The notes below the pieces were generated by a model that ran no database searches, was not told the DNA's origin, and saw only the letters and a program-made list of their open reading frames with translations. A stretch of DNA of 64,000 nucleotides from Secundilactobacillus odoratitofui DSM 19909 = JCM 15043. Lineage in GTDB: Bacteria > Bacillota > Bacilli > Lactobacillales > Lactobacillaceae. Both the position numbers and the translations under genes were made by a program. Positions 6,535-16,875 of this stretch are shown piece after piece. The stretch lies in NCBI RefSeq assembly GCF_001434895.1, contig NZ_AZEE01000028.1, forward strand, positions 558,502 through 622,501. Direction: 5' to 3'. Position 1 is the stretch's first letter. Each line of letters begins with the position of its first letter.

Positions 6535-8865
6535 TTAATCCTGTGTAATTAGCGATCTTAGCATGGCTTTTAATTCTGCAGTTTCGCTGTACAATAATTG
6601 TTTCTCAGTCTCAATTTGTTGTTGTCGGCGTTGATAACTTGGTGCTTCAGTAATTTGCCGGTGCGTTGGCGACGGCACTTGATTGAGTTTTCCCTGAACG
6701 ATGGTGACAAAGGATAACTCTTGGAAAATCTGAAGCATCAAAACTAATTGCGCTGGCACAATCTCTAAAAATTTGGCCAATTCGTTCAATCGATGTGCGA
6801 CGTCCACGTCACTGTGCGTTTTAACGAACCTAAATAGTTTAGCATACTGTGCCCGTTCTGGCATCCCCAAAAGGTAATGACTTTCTTTTAAATAAAAATA
6901 AACGACGATTTGATCGGCCGAAATATGAGTTAAGGCTAGTTTCAAATCCGCTAATTGATCAGGACAATCCACCAAATACAAAGTCTTGGCCGTTAAATGC
7001 CCCAAACGATCGGCATCCGCCAGTAACCAACTGGTAGCTGTTGGTGATAGTTGGGACTTTAGCTGTTCATAAAGTCGTTGGTTAAAGAAAACGTAGGTGC
7101 CTTGTGGATCAGTAAACATCTGCTGACGTAACTGTTGCGTTCGTTGATCCGTAATCACCATGCCGTCAACGGCAATGTCTTTGACCATAATCTGAACTGA
7201 TGATCGTCCCTGCCAGACGTTGAGGTCGATTTGACCAATTAATTCAACTTGAGTTGAGGCACTTTGTAAAGCAGTCGCCAAACGACCTTGGCCAAAATCA
7301 ATGGCGTTTAAAGTCGTATCTTGATCGACCATTTGAAACTTGAGATGTTTTTTATCGGCACCAATTGCTTTAACATCTTTTAAATCAGCTGGTTTAAACA
7401 AAAAGCTTGGAACAGGGTTGTCGGTTCCAAAGGGGGCCAACTGCCTGAGGGCTTGATAAAATGCTTCAGTGGCTTCGCCCAAGGGTAACTGCGCCGCAAT
7501 CGGCAAGGCGACTTTTGGCTGATCTGACAATTGCTGGTCAATCGCTGCCTGATCAAAACTGGCCTGTAACGCCTCAAGCTGATTGGCCTTAGCAGTCATC
7601 CCAACGGCCGCCGCATGCCCACCAAAGTTCACAAGTAAATCACGGTGTTGATCAAACGCGTCGAATAGATTAAAGTTTGCAACGCTTCGCCCCGAACCCT
7701 TCGCAGTGCCTGCTTCAGAGTTTACGTCAAGCACCACGGTGGGTTTGCCAGTCGCTTCAACAACCTTACTGGCCACAATACCAAGAACTCCTTCATGCCA
7801 GCCACTGCCGGTAATGATCAGGGTTGAATGTTGTTGATGTTGCGCATCTGACGCCTGTTTTAAAGCAACCTCGCTAATATCTGCGACTAATTTTTGTCGG
7901 TACTTATTTTGTTTTTCGGTTAGTTCAGCAAGCTTTTCAGCCTCTTCATCATCCAGGGTCGTGAGTAACTTAACGGCCGGTGCAGCGTCGTCTAGACGTC
8001 CAAGTGCATTCAATCGTGGCGCAATCCCAAAGCCAATCGTTTGTTCGTCCAGTTGATCTGCATCGATTCCGGCTTGCTTCATAAGTGCGACCAAGCCGAT
8101 TCGATCAGTTTGAGCTAGCAACTGTAACCCTGCCGCCACAATCACTCGGTTTTCGTCTACCAGCGGTACCAAATCGGCTACTGTGCCAATAGCTGCCAAA
8201 TCAAGTAATTCTTGGGGAACCTCTTCAAGTAAAGCAGTTGCCACCTTAAAAGCCACCCCTGCACCAGATAGGCCACCAAAGGGATAATCGCCATCTAGAT
8301 GACGTGGATGAATAATTGCGGAAGCTTCGGGTAGTTGTTCTGGCAATTCGTGGTGATCCGTCACAACCACATCACAACCTAATTCGTTGGCCCTTGCAAT
8401 GGCATCATGACCAGATACACCATTATCAACTGTAACAATTAACTTGGTACCGGCTTCAATCAATCGTTCAAAAGCGGCCACGTTAGGACCATAACCATCC
8501 ACAAATCGGTTTGGAATGAAGTAGTCCACATCCGCACCAAGCTGTTCCAGTGTTTCATACATAATGGCCGTACTCGTCACGCCATCCGCATCGTAATCAC
8601 CATAAATCGTCACGTGCTCATCATTCATAATGGCACTTTGAATTCGGTCAATTCCCTTTTGCATATCGTGCATTTGCATTGGATCATGTAATTGGCCTAA
8701 GTCAGGATTCAAGAAAGCTTGAATTTGTGCTTCAGAATTATAGCCACGATTAAGTAAGATTTGAGTGATCATTGGTTGTAAATCAAGTGACTCAGCCAGC
8801 GTAACCGCCTCAGGTGAAGGCTGGTCTACTGCCTTAACTTGCCAATCATAATGTGCTTCAATCAC
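6535..8865 (-). CDS. recJ: Single-stranded-DNA exonuclease RecJ
   Basis: A 5'-3' ssDNA exonuclease for recombinational and mismatch repair. DHH-family motifs appear in order: YGDYDADG, VTVDNGVSG, VVTDHHE and the DHHA1 region with GGHAAAVGMTA. The GFGIAPRLNALGR segment between them is typical of RecJ. About 200 extra C-terminal residues form the low-G+C RecJ C-terminal domain. I use GTG 8865 (776 aa) because AAAGG lies about 9 nt upstream, whereas the in-frame ATG at 8874 abuts the ribosome binding site. It overlaps the end of lapA by 8 nt. Confidence 0.95.
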   Translation of the reverse strand: MIEAHYDWQVKAVDQPSPEAVTLAESLDLQPMITQILLNRGYNSEAQIQAFLNPDLGQLHDPMQMHDMQKGIDRIQSAIMNDEHVTIYGDYDADGVTSTAIMYETLEQLGADVDYFIPNRFVDGYGPNVAAFERLIEAGTKLIVTVDNGVSGHDAIARANELGCDVVVTDHHELPEQLPEASAIIHPRHLDGDYPFGGLSGAGVAFKVATALLEEVPQELLDLAAIGTVADLVPLVDENRVIVAAGLQLLAQTDRIGLVALMKQAGIDADQLDEQTIGFGIAPRLNALGRLDDAAPAVKLLTTLDDEEAEKLAELTEKQNKYRQKLVADISEVALKQASDAQHQQHSTLIITGSGWHEGVLGIVASKVVEATGKPTVVLDVNSEAGTAKGSGRSVANFNLFDAFDQHRDLLVNFGGHAAAVGMTAKANQLEALQASFDQAAIDQQLSDQPKVALPIAAQLPLGEATEAFYQALRQLAPFGTDNPVPSFLFKPADLKDVKAIGADKKHLKFQMVDQDTTLNAIDFGQGRLATALQSASTQVELIGQIDLNVWQGRSSVQIMVKDIAVDGMVITDQRTQQLRQQMFTDPQGTYVFFNQRLYEQLKSQLSPTATSWLLADADRLGHLTAKTLYLVDCPDQLADLKLALTHISADQIVVYFYLKESHYLLGMPERAQYAKLFRFVKTHSDVDVAHRLNELAKFLEIVPAQLVLMLQIFQELSFVTIVQGKLNQVPSPTHRQITEAPSYQRRQQQIETEKQLLYSETAELKAMLRSLITQD

Positions 8866-9178
8866 GCTTATCATCCTTTGCTTTTGTCGGTGTCGTCGAC
8901 GAATCAGTCTGTGAAAGATGTGTCAGTCGCCGTTCTAACGTTTGAATTTTGGTTGCTTGTGTCTTAATCACTTTTTTTGATTGATAATTACCAATCGTTG
9001 AAAATAAAAACATCAGTAAGGCGCCCACAAAAACGGCCACGAGCAAAATGAGCACTAACGGCCAAGACACGGTGGCAAAGCCAAAATGAATCGGCACACT
9101 TGTTGTATTCAATACTGAAAATACCGCAATTACAATCACCAGTATAATGGCTAAAATCACTTTACCCTGTCGTTTCAT
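8858..9178 (-). CDS. LapA family (DUF1049) membrane protein
   Basis: A 106-residue protein with two membrane segments (about residues 7-24 and 40-62), a short external loop containing NTTSVPIHFGFATVSWPL, the usual LapA pattern, and a basic C-terminal cytosolic helix that could form a coiled coil. The start ATG 9178 has AAAGGTGA upstream; an in-frame upstream codon at 9223 falls inside rnz. It lies between rnz and recJ in an operon with very tight spacing. In other bacteria LapA relatives help envelope assembly, but the role here is unknown. Confidence 0.85.
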   Translation of the reverse strand: MKRQGKVILAIILVIVIAVFSVLNTTSVPIHFGFATVSWPLVLILLVAVFVGALLMFLFSTIGNYQSKKVIKTQATKIQTLERRLTHLSQTDSSTTPTKAKDDKRD

Positions 9179-9191
9179 TATGTTCACCTTT

Positions 9192-10130
9192 CTATTCACG
9201 TTCTTTGTCAAACGGGATATCAATCAAATCGAAATCCTTCACAACTTTAGACTTTTTAAACACACTTTGGGCTTGGTTTTCAAGCTCGTGCGCTAACTTA
9301 CCGTTATAACGAGCCGAAATATGGTTTAATAATAACCGCCCAACGTGCGCATCTTTGGCGATATGAGCCGCTTGAAGGTTAGTTGAATGGAAATAATTGT
9401 GCGCCATGGTGGCCTCATTCTTGGCAAACGTACTTTCATGAACTAAAACATCGGCGTTTTCAGCCAATTTGTAACTATTCGGTGTTTTCCGGGTATCACC
9501 TAAGATCGTCACGATGCGGCCTTTTTGAGCGTGACCAATGTAATCTTGACCATTTACGGTCCGGCCATCTGGCAACGTCACGGTTTTGCCAGCCTTAAGT
9601 TGACCATACACTGGTCCGGATGGAATGTTATCTGCTCTCAGCTGATCGACCATCAATTCACCCTGGTGATCATGTTCAACGACGCGATAACCAAAACACT
9701 CAATTTTATGGTCTAAGTGTTGCGCGTATACCGTAAATTTATCATCTGAATAAATTTTGCCACCCTCGCTTAATTCAACAAAGTCGATAAAGTAAGAGAG
9801 TTTGGTTTCGGATACCTTCAGACTGGTCAGTACGAAATTCCGAATGCCCTTAGGTCCATAAATCGTTAACTTTTCGTTACCACCTTGGAAAGAACGGCTG
9901 CTTAGCAGGCCTGGTAGGCCAAAAATATGGTCACCATGAAGATGGGTAATAAAAATTTTATCGATTTTTCGGGGCTTAATCGTGGTTCTTAAAATTTGGT
10001 GTTGCGTTCCTTCACCGGCATCAAATAACCAGATCGAATTTCTTTCTTCAAGTAACCGTAATGCTAGGCTACTAACGTTTCTAAACTTTCCCGGTGCACC
10101 CGCACCAGTCCCTAAAAATTCAATTTGCAT
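9192..10130 (-). CDS. rnz: Ribonuclease Z (tRNA 3' endonuclease)
   Basis: Removes 3' trailers from tRNA precursors lacking an encoded CCA, such as the nearby tRNA-Ser. At 312 residues it has the size of the short RNase Z. The metallo-beta-lactamase motif [15 protein letters not shown], the N-terminal [13 protein letters not shown] segment, the flexible-arm region (residues about 150-200), LGDTRKT, HESTF and HISARY are all in place. ATG 10130 has AAAGGACG upstream. First gene of the rnz-lapA-recJ-apt unit. Confidence 0.96.
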   Translation of the reverse strand: MQIEFLGTGAGAPGKFRNVSSLALRLLEERNSIWLFDAGEGTQHQILRTTIKPRKIDKIFITHLHGDHIFGLPGLLSSRSFQGGNEKLTIYGPKGIRNFVLTSLKVSETKLSYFIDFVELSEGGKIYSDDKFTVYAQHLDHKIECFGYRVVEHDHQGELMVDQLRADNIPSGPVYGQLKAGKTVTLPDGRTVNGQDYIGHAQKGRIVTILGDTRKTPNSYKLAENADVLVHESTFAKNEATMAHNYFHSTNLQAAHIAKDAHVGRLLLNHISARYNGKLAHELENQAQSVFKKSKVVKDFDLIDIPFDKERE

Positions 10131-10308
10131 GTTCGTCGTCCTTTTCTATCTCGATCATATTGATAATATTTCATCATATATGTTTTACGCCATCAAATAC
10201 GTCTGAATACGACTGTATTTGACTAGCTCATTTTGTCAGCAACATCTATAATTGTAGCAGATAACTGACCAGTTTGTCTGATTAATTGAACAGTCTGCAA
10301 GCCACTTT

Positions 10309-10337
10309 TTTACGAATACAAGCCAATATCGTATAAT
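10309..10337 (+). promoter_or_regulatory. Promoter of the 10361 gene
   Basis: TTTACG (10309-10314), a 17-nt spacer and TATAAT (10332-10337) lie 23 nt ahead of the start codon. Confidence 0.5.
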
Positions 10338-10360
10338 AACAGACAGGAGGTAACACGTTC

Positions 10361-10624
10361 ATGGAGTTAAATGAGCTGGTCACACTTTTTCACCATTTGG
10401 AACCATCTTTAAAGCTTGCCATTGATGGCGATCCGATTGAACCCATTACAGCCGTCAAAGTTGAACAAGGACAACTCGTCTGTCAATCAACAGACGAACA
10501 ACCGCTCACCATTGAAAGATTTCGAAATCTCAATATCACCAACGGCGACTTAACAGTGGTTGACGCAGACCATACTCGATTATTTGGTTTTCGGCAATCG
10601 AACCACTGGTTATTATTCAAATAG
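10361..10624 (+). CDS. Hypothetical protein (87 aa), upstream of a lipoprotein gene
   Basis: A small, acidic, soluble protein with alternating hydrophobic residues (LKLAIDGDPI, LTVVDADHTRL) and no signal peptide or membrane segment. The ribosome binding site CAGGAGG is strong. The next gene starts 11 nt after its stop, and both share the promoter at 10309-10337, so it probably works with, or is co-regulated with, the lipoprotein. No family is recognised. Confidence 0.7.
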   Translation: MELNELVTLFHHLEPSLKLAIDGDPIEPITAVKVEQGQLVCQSTDEQPLTIERFRNLNITNGDLTVVDADHTRLFGFRQSNHWLLFK

Positions 10625-10635
10625 GAGGCTTACAT

Positions 10636-11358
10636 ATGCCAAAACGGGCAATTCTTATCACGGCTATCTTTCTCAGTTTAACTTTAGCTGGTTGTCAAAG
10701 TCACAAACAATCTTCGGTGACTTCTGCGACCAGTACCACCAGTTCAACTTCGAGCACCAAAACGCCAGAAAAGGCTGCTTCTGACCAAGCCAATATGAAA
10801 CCATATCAAGTCCCTAAGGCCGAAAAAGAAAAGCACCAATATCAGAAATCTGGTGTATTACGACTACCTGGTCAGTTTAGTTATGATCAGGCTGGCACTA
10901 AATTAACCTTGAAGTCAACTGACGCCCTTACGCGTAAAACCAGCCGTCAGTTATTAAGTTACCGATTAACACGAGTCAAACAAATCACCAACCACGCCAA
11001 AACCCAAAAAGCAAAGCAAATGGCTGAACAAGCCTTTAATCTTGCTAAATTACCTAACCCCTATCAGACGATTCAACTCACTTTTACAGTTAGAAACCAA
11101 CGGTCAAAACCAGTTGCGATTGACGGTATCAAAAAAATCAAACTCAATCAATCACTGATCAACACTGGCAACAGCTTAAGCGACGCTAGCGCCGGTCAAG
11201 TCATTGGTGCTCATCAATCAAAGCAATTCACGGCAATGATTCTGGTTGGCCCAACCAATCTCAAAGTAAAAACGATGACCGTTCAATTTTCAGGTGCTTA
11301 CAGTCAAAGTGGTCAGCAACTTTCGGCCGCACCAGCAGCAATCAGCATTACTTTATAG
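10636..11358 (+). CDS. Putative lipoprotein
   Basis: A 240-residue exported protein. The N-terminus has a basic n-region, a hydrophobic h-region and lipobox LAGC (Cys19), so it should be lipid-modified and anchored on the outer face of the membrane. A Ser/Thr-rich linker (about residues 25-50) leads into a beta-rich domain that resembles the extracellular immunoglobulin-like domains of Gram-positive lipoproteins (TFTVRNQRSKPVAIDG). The substrate or partner is unknown. AGGAGG precedes the ATG. Co-transcribed with the small gene upstream. Confidence 0.85.
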   Translation: MPKRAILITAIFLSLTLAGCQSHKQSSVTSATSTTSSTSSTKTPEKAASDQANMKPYQVPKAEKEKHQYQKSGVLRLPGQFSYDQAGTKLTLKSTDALTRKTSRQLLSYRLTRVKQITNHAKTQKAKQMAEQAFNLAKLPNPYQTIQLTFTVRNQRSKPVAIDGIKKIKLNQSLINTGNSLSDASAGQVIGAHQSKQFTAMILVGPTNLKVKTMTVQFSGAYSQSGQQLSAAPAAISITL

Positions 11359-11406
11359 TCGCCCTTCTATGTTCGAAACTCATTATTGGCCCATCAGGAC
11401 TAAATC

Positions 11407-11449
11407 AATAGTGCCGCGAATCCTTGTTGAAAGAATTCGCGGCACTATT
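11407..11449. terminator. Bidirectional terminator between the lipoprotein gene and oatA
   Basis: A 17-nt inverted repeat around GTGCCGCGAAT (11407-11423 with 11433-11449), flanked by A-rich and T-rich sides. Confidence 0.85.
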
Positions 11450-11485
11450 TTTCACCTTTTGCCGAATTTGATGGCGTAAATCGGA

Positions 11486-13408
11486 TTAAGCATTTGCCGT
11501 CAAATGACGGACAACTAATCGGGTCAAATAACGATTACCGGTCGGGTTCGGATGAACATTATCCTTATAAAACCAATTTTTATGATTTTTGCTTAAAGAA
11601 TGCCAATCAACCAACGTCACGTTTGAAAAACGCTTAGCTGCTCGGGCGATGGTCCGATTAACGGAAGTTTCCCAGTTTCGAGTTGGCACATGCGTGTTGA
11701 TCCAAAATATTTGACGATTAGGACCAATCATTCGAATCACCTTATCGATTTGAGCATCAGTCATTGGACTATTGGTGCCCAAATTAACCACGACATTTTG
11801 CGCTAACGCACCTTGAGCCTGTAACGCTTGAATCTGGTGCGGTGCTTGCCAAATCTGACGGCCAACTGAAGCGGAAACATAGGTATTTGGCATAACCTGT
11901 CTTAAATCAGAAGAAACATCGACCATGACCGAATCACCCACTGCGGTGACCGGTATTCTTTTGGCTAAAACAACTTGGCGTTTCGTTAAACCATAACTTT
12001 TGACCAATTGCTTTTGATGTGAATTTAATTTGACCTTCGCCCAAGCCGCATCGGCCTTCTTTTGCTTAGCCGTCTGTTTTGCAGCTTCTCGTTGTTTCTT
12101 GAGCGCGGCTTGATTGGACTTAGAGGCTTGTTTTTGATTTTTTTGAATTTTGTGCTGAAGTGCGGTCTGGTTGGCTGCTAAGTGACTTGGTGCTGTTGCC
12201 GCACCAAATAACGCAACAACCACAATGAGTGCAGCCGGTACAACCACGTATCGTTGCCATCCGACCAATGCTGGATGCTTGATGAAGGCCTTGAAACGAG
12301 CGGGCAGTTGCGAATAATCGTAGTGCCGCGCTGGCCGTTCCAAGTATCGATACGACAAGTCACTCACAATCAAAATGAGTAACGTCTCGATAAGTGCGTT
12401 GAGCACTGGATGATCAGCAATATTAGTTACTTTGGCCTCATAAAAAATCATGATGGGAAATTGATAAAGATAGATACCGTAACTTCGTTTACCCACCCAA
12501 TCAAACAGTCGATTGCTCAAGACTCGGTTCATAACACCAGCGGGATGGGCAACGGTTGCCACCAATATCGCTGATAGCAACGTGAATAAAAACATGCCAC
12601 CACGGTAAGTGAAGGTACTTTGACCAGACATGGTTAAAAATAACCAAATAATCAAAACCATGCTGACGATACCAGTGCCATCAAGCAGGTGTTTGGCCTT
12701 AACCGGCAACTCGGTCTTTAACTTGGTTGCCGGCCACAGAAATGCTAAAGCTACGCCGAGCAGAATGGCAAACATCCGGGTATCAGTACCGTAATAAACT
12801 CGGTTCGTACTTGCTACACCGGCGTATAAGACACCCATCCAAATCGCAGATAGCACCGCCAAGCCTAAAATCAAATAAAAAATTTGTTTTCGCTGGCGAA
12901 AAAGTGACAACAATAAAATCAAAATCACCGGCCAAAATAAGTAAAATTGACCTTCAATTGAAAGCGACCATAAATGGGTAAATGGTGATTCACCGTTAAA
13001 CCGGTCAAAGTATGATTGACCATGACCAATTTCCCACCAATTATAAACGTACAGCAGGTTGGTCGTAATGATCGCCTTAAGATTCACAAATAGTGAGCGT
13101 TGAAACAGCGTAATGTAGGCCGCGGTCGTCAAAACCATGGTCACTAGCGCTGGGGAAAGCCGCTTCATCCGCCGACCGTAAAAGTTAAGCACATCGATTC
13201 GGCCGTTTTGTTCGTATTCTTGTAACAATAAATCTGTAATTAAATATCCTGAAACCACAAAGAATATCGGCACACCTAAGTAACCACCCTGTAGGCTGTA
13301 GGGTAACAGGTGATAGACAATTACACCGATTACGGCAATTGTCCGAATGCCGTCAAATCCAGAAATATAGCGACTATGTGCTAGCCGCTTACTCCCTGAC
13401 TGTTGCAT
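11486..13408 (-). CDS. oatA: OatA-type acyltransferase (peptidoglycan O-acetylation)
   Basis: A two-domain cell-surface acetyltransferase that would O-acetylate the glycan strand and confer lysozyme resistance. The N-terminal part (about residues 10-410) is an acyltransferase-3 membrane domain with roughly ten to eleven helices and the motif GFDGIRTIAVIGVIVYH. A Lys/Ala/Gln-rich linker follows. The C-terminal SGNH esterase-like domain (about 485-640) has Ser493 in GDSV, Asn in NLGTN, and Asp616/His619 in KDNVHPN. ATG 13408 is preceded by GGGGGAG. The AT3 plus SGNH order fits OatA, but a wall-polysaccharide acceptor is possible. Confidence 0.87.
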   Translation of the reverse strand: MQQSGSKRLAHSRYISGFDGIRTIAVIGVIVYHLLPYSLQGGYLGVPIFFVVSGYLITDLLLQEYEQNGRIDVLNFYGRRMKRLSPALVTMVLTTAAYITLFQRSLFVNLKAIITTNLLYVYNWWEIGHGQSYFDRFNGESPFTHLWSLSIEGQFYLFWPVILILLLSLFRQRKQIFYLILGLAVLSAIWMGVLYAGVASTNRVYYGTDTRMFAILLGVALAFLWPATKLKTELPVKAKHLLDGTGIVSMVLIIWLFLTMSGQSTFTYRGGMFLFTLLSAILVATVAHPAGVMNRVLSNRLFDWVGKRSYGIYLYQFPIMIFYEAKVTNIADHPVLNALIETLLILIVSDLSYRYLERPARHYDYSQLPARFKAFIKHPALVGWQRYVVVPAALIVVVALFGAATAPSHLAANQTALQHKIQKNQKQASKSNQAALKKQREAAKQTAKQKKADAAWAKVKLNSHQKQLVKSYGLTKRQVVLAKRIPVTAVGDSVMVDVSSDLRQVMPNTYVSASVGRQIWQAPHQIQALQAQGALAQNVVVNLGTNSPMTDAQIDKVIRMIGPNRQIFWINTHVPTRNWETSVNRTIARAAKRFSNVTLVDWHSLSKNHKNWFYKDNVHPNPTGNRYLTRLVVRHLTANA

Positions 13409-13450
13409 CAATTCTCCCCCGTTTCTCTTGAAACGTTTGTTTTTTGCGAC

Positions 13451-14755
13451 TTATTCTACAAATTCGAAAGTGAAATCATCGATTTGCACGAGATCACCAT
13501 TGTGCGCACCCTTTTCACGCAGCGCTTCATCAACACCCATGCCTCGCATTTGTCGAGCAAAACGCAGTGTGCTTTCCTCATGATCCAAATTGGTCATTTG
13601 GAACAGCCGTTCAATCTTAGCGCCACTGAGGACCCAAGTCCCGTCTTCATCACGATTGATTTCAAAATCAGCTGTTAAGTCAGGCGTCTCGTCGGAAATC
13701 AGCATCTTTTCAAGGTCATCCACACCCTTAACTGGGAAGGCCGGTGTTGCATCCAAGACTTCGACTGTTTTTTCGATGAGCGGCGTCAGCCCCTGATGCG
13801 TTGCACTGGAAATCGCCATCACGATTGGTGGCGTTGCCAACGTTTGATCAGTTGCTAATTTTGCTTTAAGTGCGGCTAAATTTTCAGCTGCATCTGGTAA
13901 ATCCATTTTAGTGGCAACAATAATTTGTGGCCGTTTGAGTAAATCCGGATCGTACTTTTCAAGTTCGGCATTAATTTTAAGGAAGTCATCATATGGATCT
14001 CGTTCCTCAAAACCACTCACATCAATTAAATGTAAGAGCACTCGAGTTCGTTCGATATGACGTAAAAATTCAATCCCCAAACCAATTCCGTTGGCTGCAC
14101 CCTCAATTAAACCGGGTAAGTCAGCAACTGCAAAGTCGCGGCCGTCATTTAAACGCACCATCCCAAGATTGGGTGATAAAGTCGTAAAATGATAGTCTCC
14201 AATTTTAGGCTTGGCACTTGTGATTGCCGCTAATAAGGTTGATTTACCAACTGAAGGGAAACCAATTAAGCCAACATCAGCAAGTAATTTAAGTTCCAAC
14301 CGCACGCGGCGTTCTTCACCAGGTTCGCCGTTTTCGGCGAGTTCAGGTGCTGGATTCTTAGGTGTCGCAAAGTGAACGTTGCCACGTCCGCCACGACCAC
14401 CATTGGCAACAACCACCTGGTCATCAGGTTCAACCAAGTCAGCAATGACCATATTGGACTCATCGTCCACAATCGTAGTTCCTTGAGGTACTAGAATAAC
14501 GCGGTCTTCAGCACCACGACCAGTCATCCCCTTGATACCACCGTTTTGGCCATGATCTGCCTTAAATTTTTGGTTGTATCGAAAGTCCATCAGGGTTCTC
14601 AGTCCTTGATTGACTTTAAACACAACACTCCCGCCGCGACCGCCGTCACCACCGGCTGGGCCACCATTAGGCTCATACTTTTCCCGCCGAAATGCGACCA
14701 TACCATTGCCGCCATTACCGGCCTTAACATTTATTGTTACGTGATCTACAAACAT
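13451..14755 (-). CDS. obgE: GTPase Obg (ribosome assembly)
   Basis: An essential GTPase that binds the 50S subunit and links ribosome maturation to growth control. The 434-residue protein has a glycine-rich Obg domain (1-158), a G domain with P-loop GFPSVGKST, switch DLPGLIEG, NKxD as ATKMD, and a C-terminal OCT domain (about 350-430) typical of Firmicutes. ATG 14755 is used because GGAG is 6 nt upstream; the in-frame ATG at 14767 precedes it. It lies between uvrC and oatA. Confidence 0.97.
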   Translation of the reverse strand: MFVDHVTINVKAGNGGNGMVAFRREKYEPNGGPAGGDGGRGGSVVFKVNQGLRTLMDFRYNQKFKADHGQNGGIKGMTGRGAEDRVILVPQGTTIVDDESNMVIADLVEPDDQVVVANGGRGGRGNVHFATPKNPAPELAENGEPGEERRVRLELKLLADVGLIGFPSVGKSTLLAAITSAKPKIGDYHFTTLSPNLGMVRLNDGRDFAVADLPGLIEGAANGIGLGIEFLRHIERTRVLLHLIDVSGFEERDPYDDFLKINAELEKYDPDLLKRPQIIVATKMDLPDAAENLAALKAKLATDQTLATPPIVMAISSATHQGLTPLIEKTVEVLDATPAFPVKGVDDLEKMLISDETPDLTADFEINRDEDGTWVLSGAKIERLFQMTNLDHEESTLRFARQMRGMGVDEALREKGAHNGDLVQIDDFTFEFVE

Positions 14756-14864
14756 ATTCTTCTCCATTATCTTCTAATTCCTGCACATGAAGCTAACCCT
14801 AGTCATTATCCAATGATTACAGGTAAATTACCACCGTTATTTGGAATATTTAGGAATTTCCCAT

Positions 14865-16655
14865 TTAACGACCCTCAGCCGACTTTGCAAGCGTGAGGTG
14901 AATCGTATCCGCAACGGATTTTGAGATGCCCAATTCTCGTAAGTCATCGGTCGAAGCCGCCGCAATTTTTTTCATTGAGCCAAACTTGCGTAGCAGCTTA
15001 TTACGGGTTTTTGGCCCGACCCCGCTGATATCATCCAGCCGTGAACTCAGTGAATTTTTAGCGTGAACCTTGCGATGAAAAGTAATTGCAAACCGGTGCA
15101 CTTCATCTTGAATCCGTTGTAATAAATAAAAGCCCTGTGATTTAGGATCCAGGTGTAACGGCGTATCGTTTACTTCCGAAAGTAAATCAGCCGTTTTATG
15201 CTTATCGTTTTTGACCATGGCAGCTACTGGCACGGTCAAGCCCAATTCGTTTTCCAAAACGTCTTTAGCAGCTTCCAGTTGAATTGGACCACCATCCATT
15301 AAAATCAAATCTGGCAGTTGATCGTGTTCCTTTAACACCCGTTCATACCGCCGACGAATGACTTCTTTGGTACTGGCCGTTTCATCGGCATGATCCACCG
15401 TTTTTAATTTATACTTACGATACAAATTCTTGTTGGGTTGACCGTCCACAAAGACCACCATTGCTGATACCAAATCGGCGCCTTGAATGTGCGAGTGGTC
15501 AAACGCCTCAATTTTGTGACCGGGTGCAATTCCGAGCGCATCCGTAATTTCCTTCATTGCACCAGTAGTTTTTTGTTCATCCAATTCAAGCAAGCGGAAT
15601 TTTTCCTCCAGGACTAACCGCGCATTTTTACCGGCCATCTCGAGAAGGGCTCGTTTTTCACCCCGTTGTGGTGTCCGTACTGGCATTGGCAACATCTCTT
15701 GTAAAATGTCTTTGGGTAAGCTATCAGGCACTAAAATTTCCTTGGGAAACACACTATTTTTTCGGTGATAAAATTGGATAATGAAACTGGTCATTTCTTC
15801 AATATCACTGTTCACAATTGGAAATAACCGTTTCTCACGTTTGATTAAGCGGGCTTGCCGAATAAAGAACACTTGAACTGACAACCACCCTTTGTCCAAG
15901 TAAAAGTTAAAAATATCTCGTGGTGTCTGATCGTTAGAGATAATTTTTTGCTTTTCAACCGTGACTTCGATATAGTGCATCTGGTCACGAATCTCGGCCG
16001 CACGTTCGAACTCAAGGTTTTCGGCAGCCTTGGTCATTTGACTATTCAGATGACGTTTTACGGTGGCTACGTTACCGTTTAAAAAGGACTTGATTCGTTC
16101 AATCTGCTTTTGATATGTGGCTTCTGGCACTTCTTTAAAACATGCGCCAAGACATTGCCCCATGTGATAATATAGGCACGGTCGATTCTGATAGCCATTA
16201 CAGCGTCTCAATGGATAAACCTTCTGGAGAAAATGAAGCGTTTCTTCAGCAGCGTACACGTTGGGGTACGGACCAAAATAATAGGCACCATCCTTACGCA
16301 CTGTACTGACAATCAACATCTGTGGATCCCGTTCGTTCGTGATTTTAATGTAGGGATAACCAGTTCCCTGTTTTAGTTTAATATTGTAATGAGGCTGATG
16401 CTTTTGAATCATCGTGATTTCAAGCAAAAAAGCCTCTTTATCGGTCGAAGTCACAATTGTCTCAAAGTCAGCAATCTCAGAAACCAACCGCGCCGTTTTA
16501 CCTTCGTGACTACTCTTGAAGTAGGACCGGACCCGGTTTTTGAGATTTTTTGCTTTCCCAACATAAATAATGTGACCATTGATGTTTTTCATCATGTAGA
16601 TGCCAGGCATATCTGGCAACAACGCCAATTTATGTTCTAGGTATTCAGATGCCAA
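14865..16655 (-). CDS. uvrC: Excinuclease ABC subunit C
   Basis: Makes both incisions of nucleotide excision repair after UvrAB damage recognition. The 596-residue protein shows the GIY-YIG nuclease domain (GIYMMKN, IIYVGKAKNLKNRVRSYF), a UVR motif (about 200-235), the RNase H-like second nuclease (AFDHSHIQG) and tandem helix-hairpin-helix motifs (ISGVGPKTRNKLL, LRELGISKSVADTI). The start is TTG 16655 with AAGGAGGTG 5 nt upstream. The promoter spacer contains an SOS-like box, so LexA control is likely. Confidence 0.96.
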   Translation of the reverse strand: MASEYLEHKLALLPDMPGIYMMKNINGHIIYVGKAKNLKNRVRSYFKSSHEGKTARLVSEIADFETIVTSTDKEAFLLEITMIQKHQPHYNIKLKQGTGYPYIKITNERDPQMLIVSTVRKDGAYYFGPYPNVYAAEETLHFLQKVYPLRRCNGYQNRPCLYYHMGQCLGACFKEVPEATYQKQIERIKSFLNGNVATVKRHLNSQMTKAAENLEFERAAEIRDQMHYIEVTVEKQKIISNDQTPRDIFNFYLDKGWLSVQVFFIRQARLIKREKRLFPIVNSDIEEMTSFIIQFYHRKNSVFPKEILVPDSLPKDILQEMLPMPVRTPQRGEKRALLEMAGKNARLVLEEKFRLLELDEQKTTGAMKEITDALGIAPGHKIEAFDHSHIQGADLVSAMVVFVDGQPNKNLYRKYKLKTVDHADETASTKEVIRRRYERVLKEHDQLPDLILMDGGPIQLEAAKDVLENELGLTVPVAAMVKNDKHKTADLLSEVNDTPLHLDPKSQGFYLLQRIQDEVHRFAITFHRKVHAKNSLSSRLDDISGVGPKTRNKLLRKFGSMKKIAAASTDDLRELGISKSVADTIHLTLAKSAEGR

Positions 16656-16704
16656 GTTGACACCTCCTTAATAAGCTTTCCATCGTTCATTGAACCAGCA
16701 ATCC

Positions 16705-16733
16705 ATTATACCCCGAATGGGTGTTTGCTTCAA
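16705..16733 (-). promoter_or_regulatory. uvrC promoter
   Basis: On the minus strand TTGAAG (16728-16733), a 17-nt spacer and a consensus TATAAT (16705-16710), about 50 nt before the TTG start. Confidence 0.7.
16714..16727. promoter_or_regulatory. SOS-like (LexA) box inside the uvrC promoter spacer
   Basis: Minus-strand CAAACACCCATTCG matches the reverse complement of the lexA operator in this same window (CAAACACCTGTTCG) at 12 of 14 positions, and lies entirely between -35 and -10. It has two deviations from CGAAC-N4-GTTCG. Confidence 0.55.
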
Positions 16734-16790
16734 TTAATATCATTAGCCAACTGATTAATTTCAAAATCCCACCAAATCGCAGTAAACTCA

Positions 16791-16832
16791 AAAAAGCACC
16801 GAACCTCCAATACCGGAAATTCGGTGCTTTTT
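16791..16832 (-). terminator. Terminator of the amino-acid ABC transporter operon
   Basis: A 13-bp repeat AAAAAGCACCGAA (16791-16803) with its complement at 16820-16832; the minus-strand transcript ends in a T run. Confidence 0.8.
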
Positions 16833-16875
16833 GCTGCCAAAATCACGTCACAGTTAGTGAAATAGGTGTCGCAAT

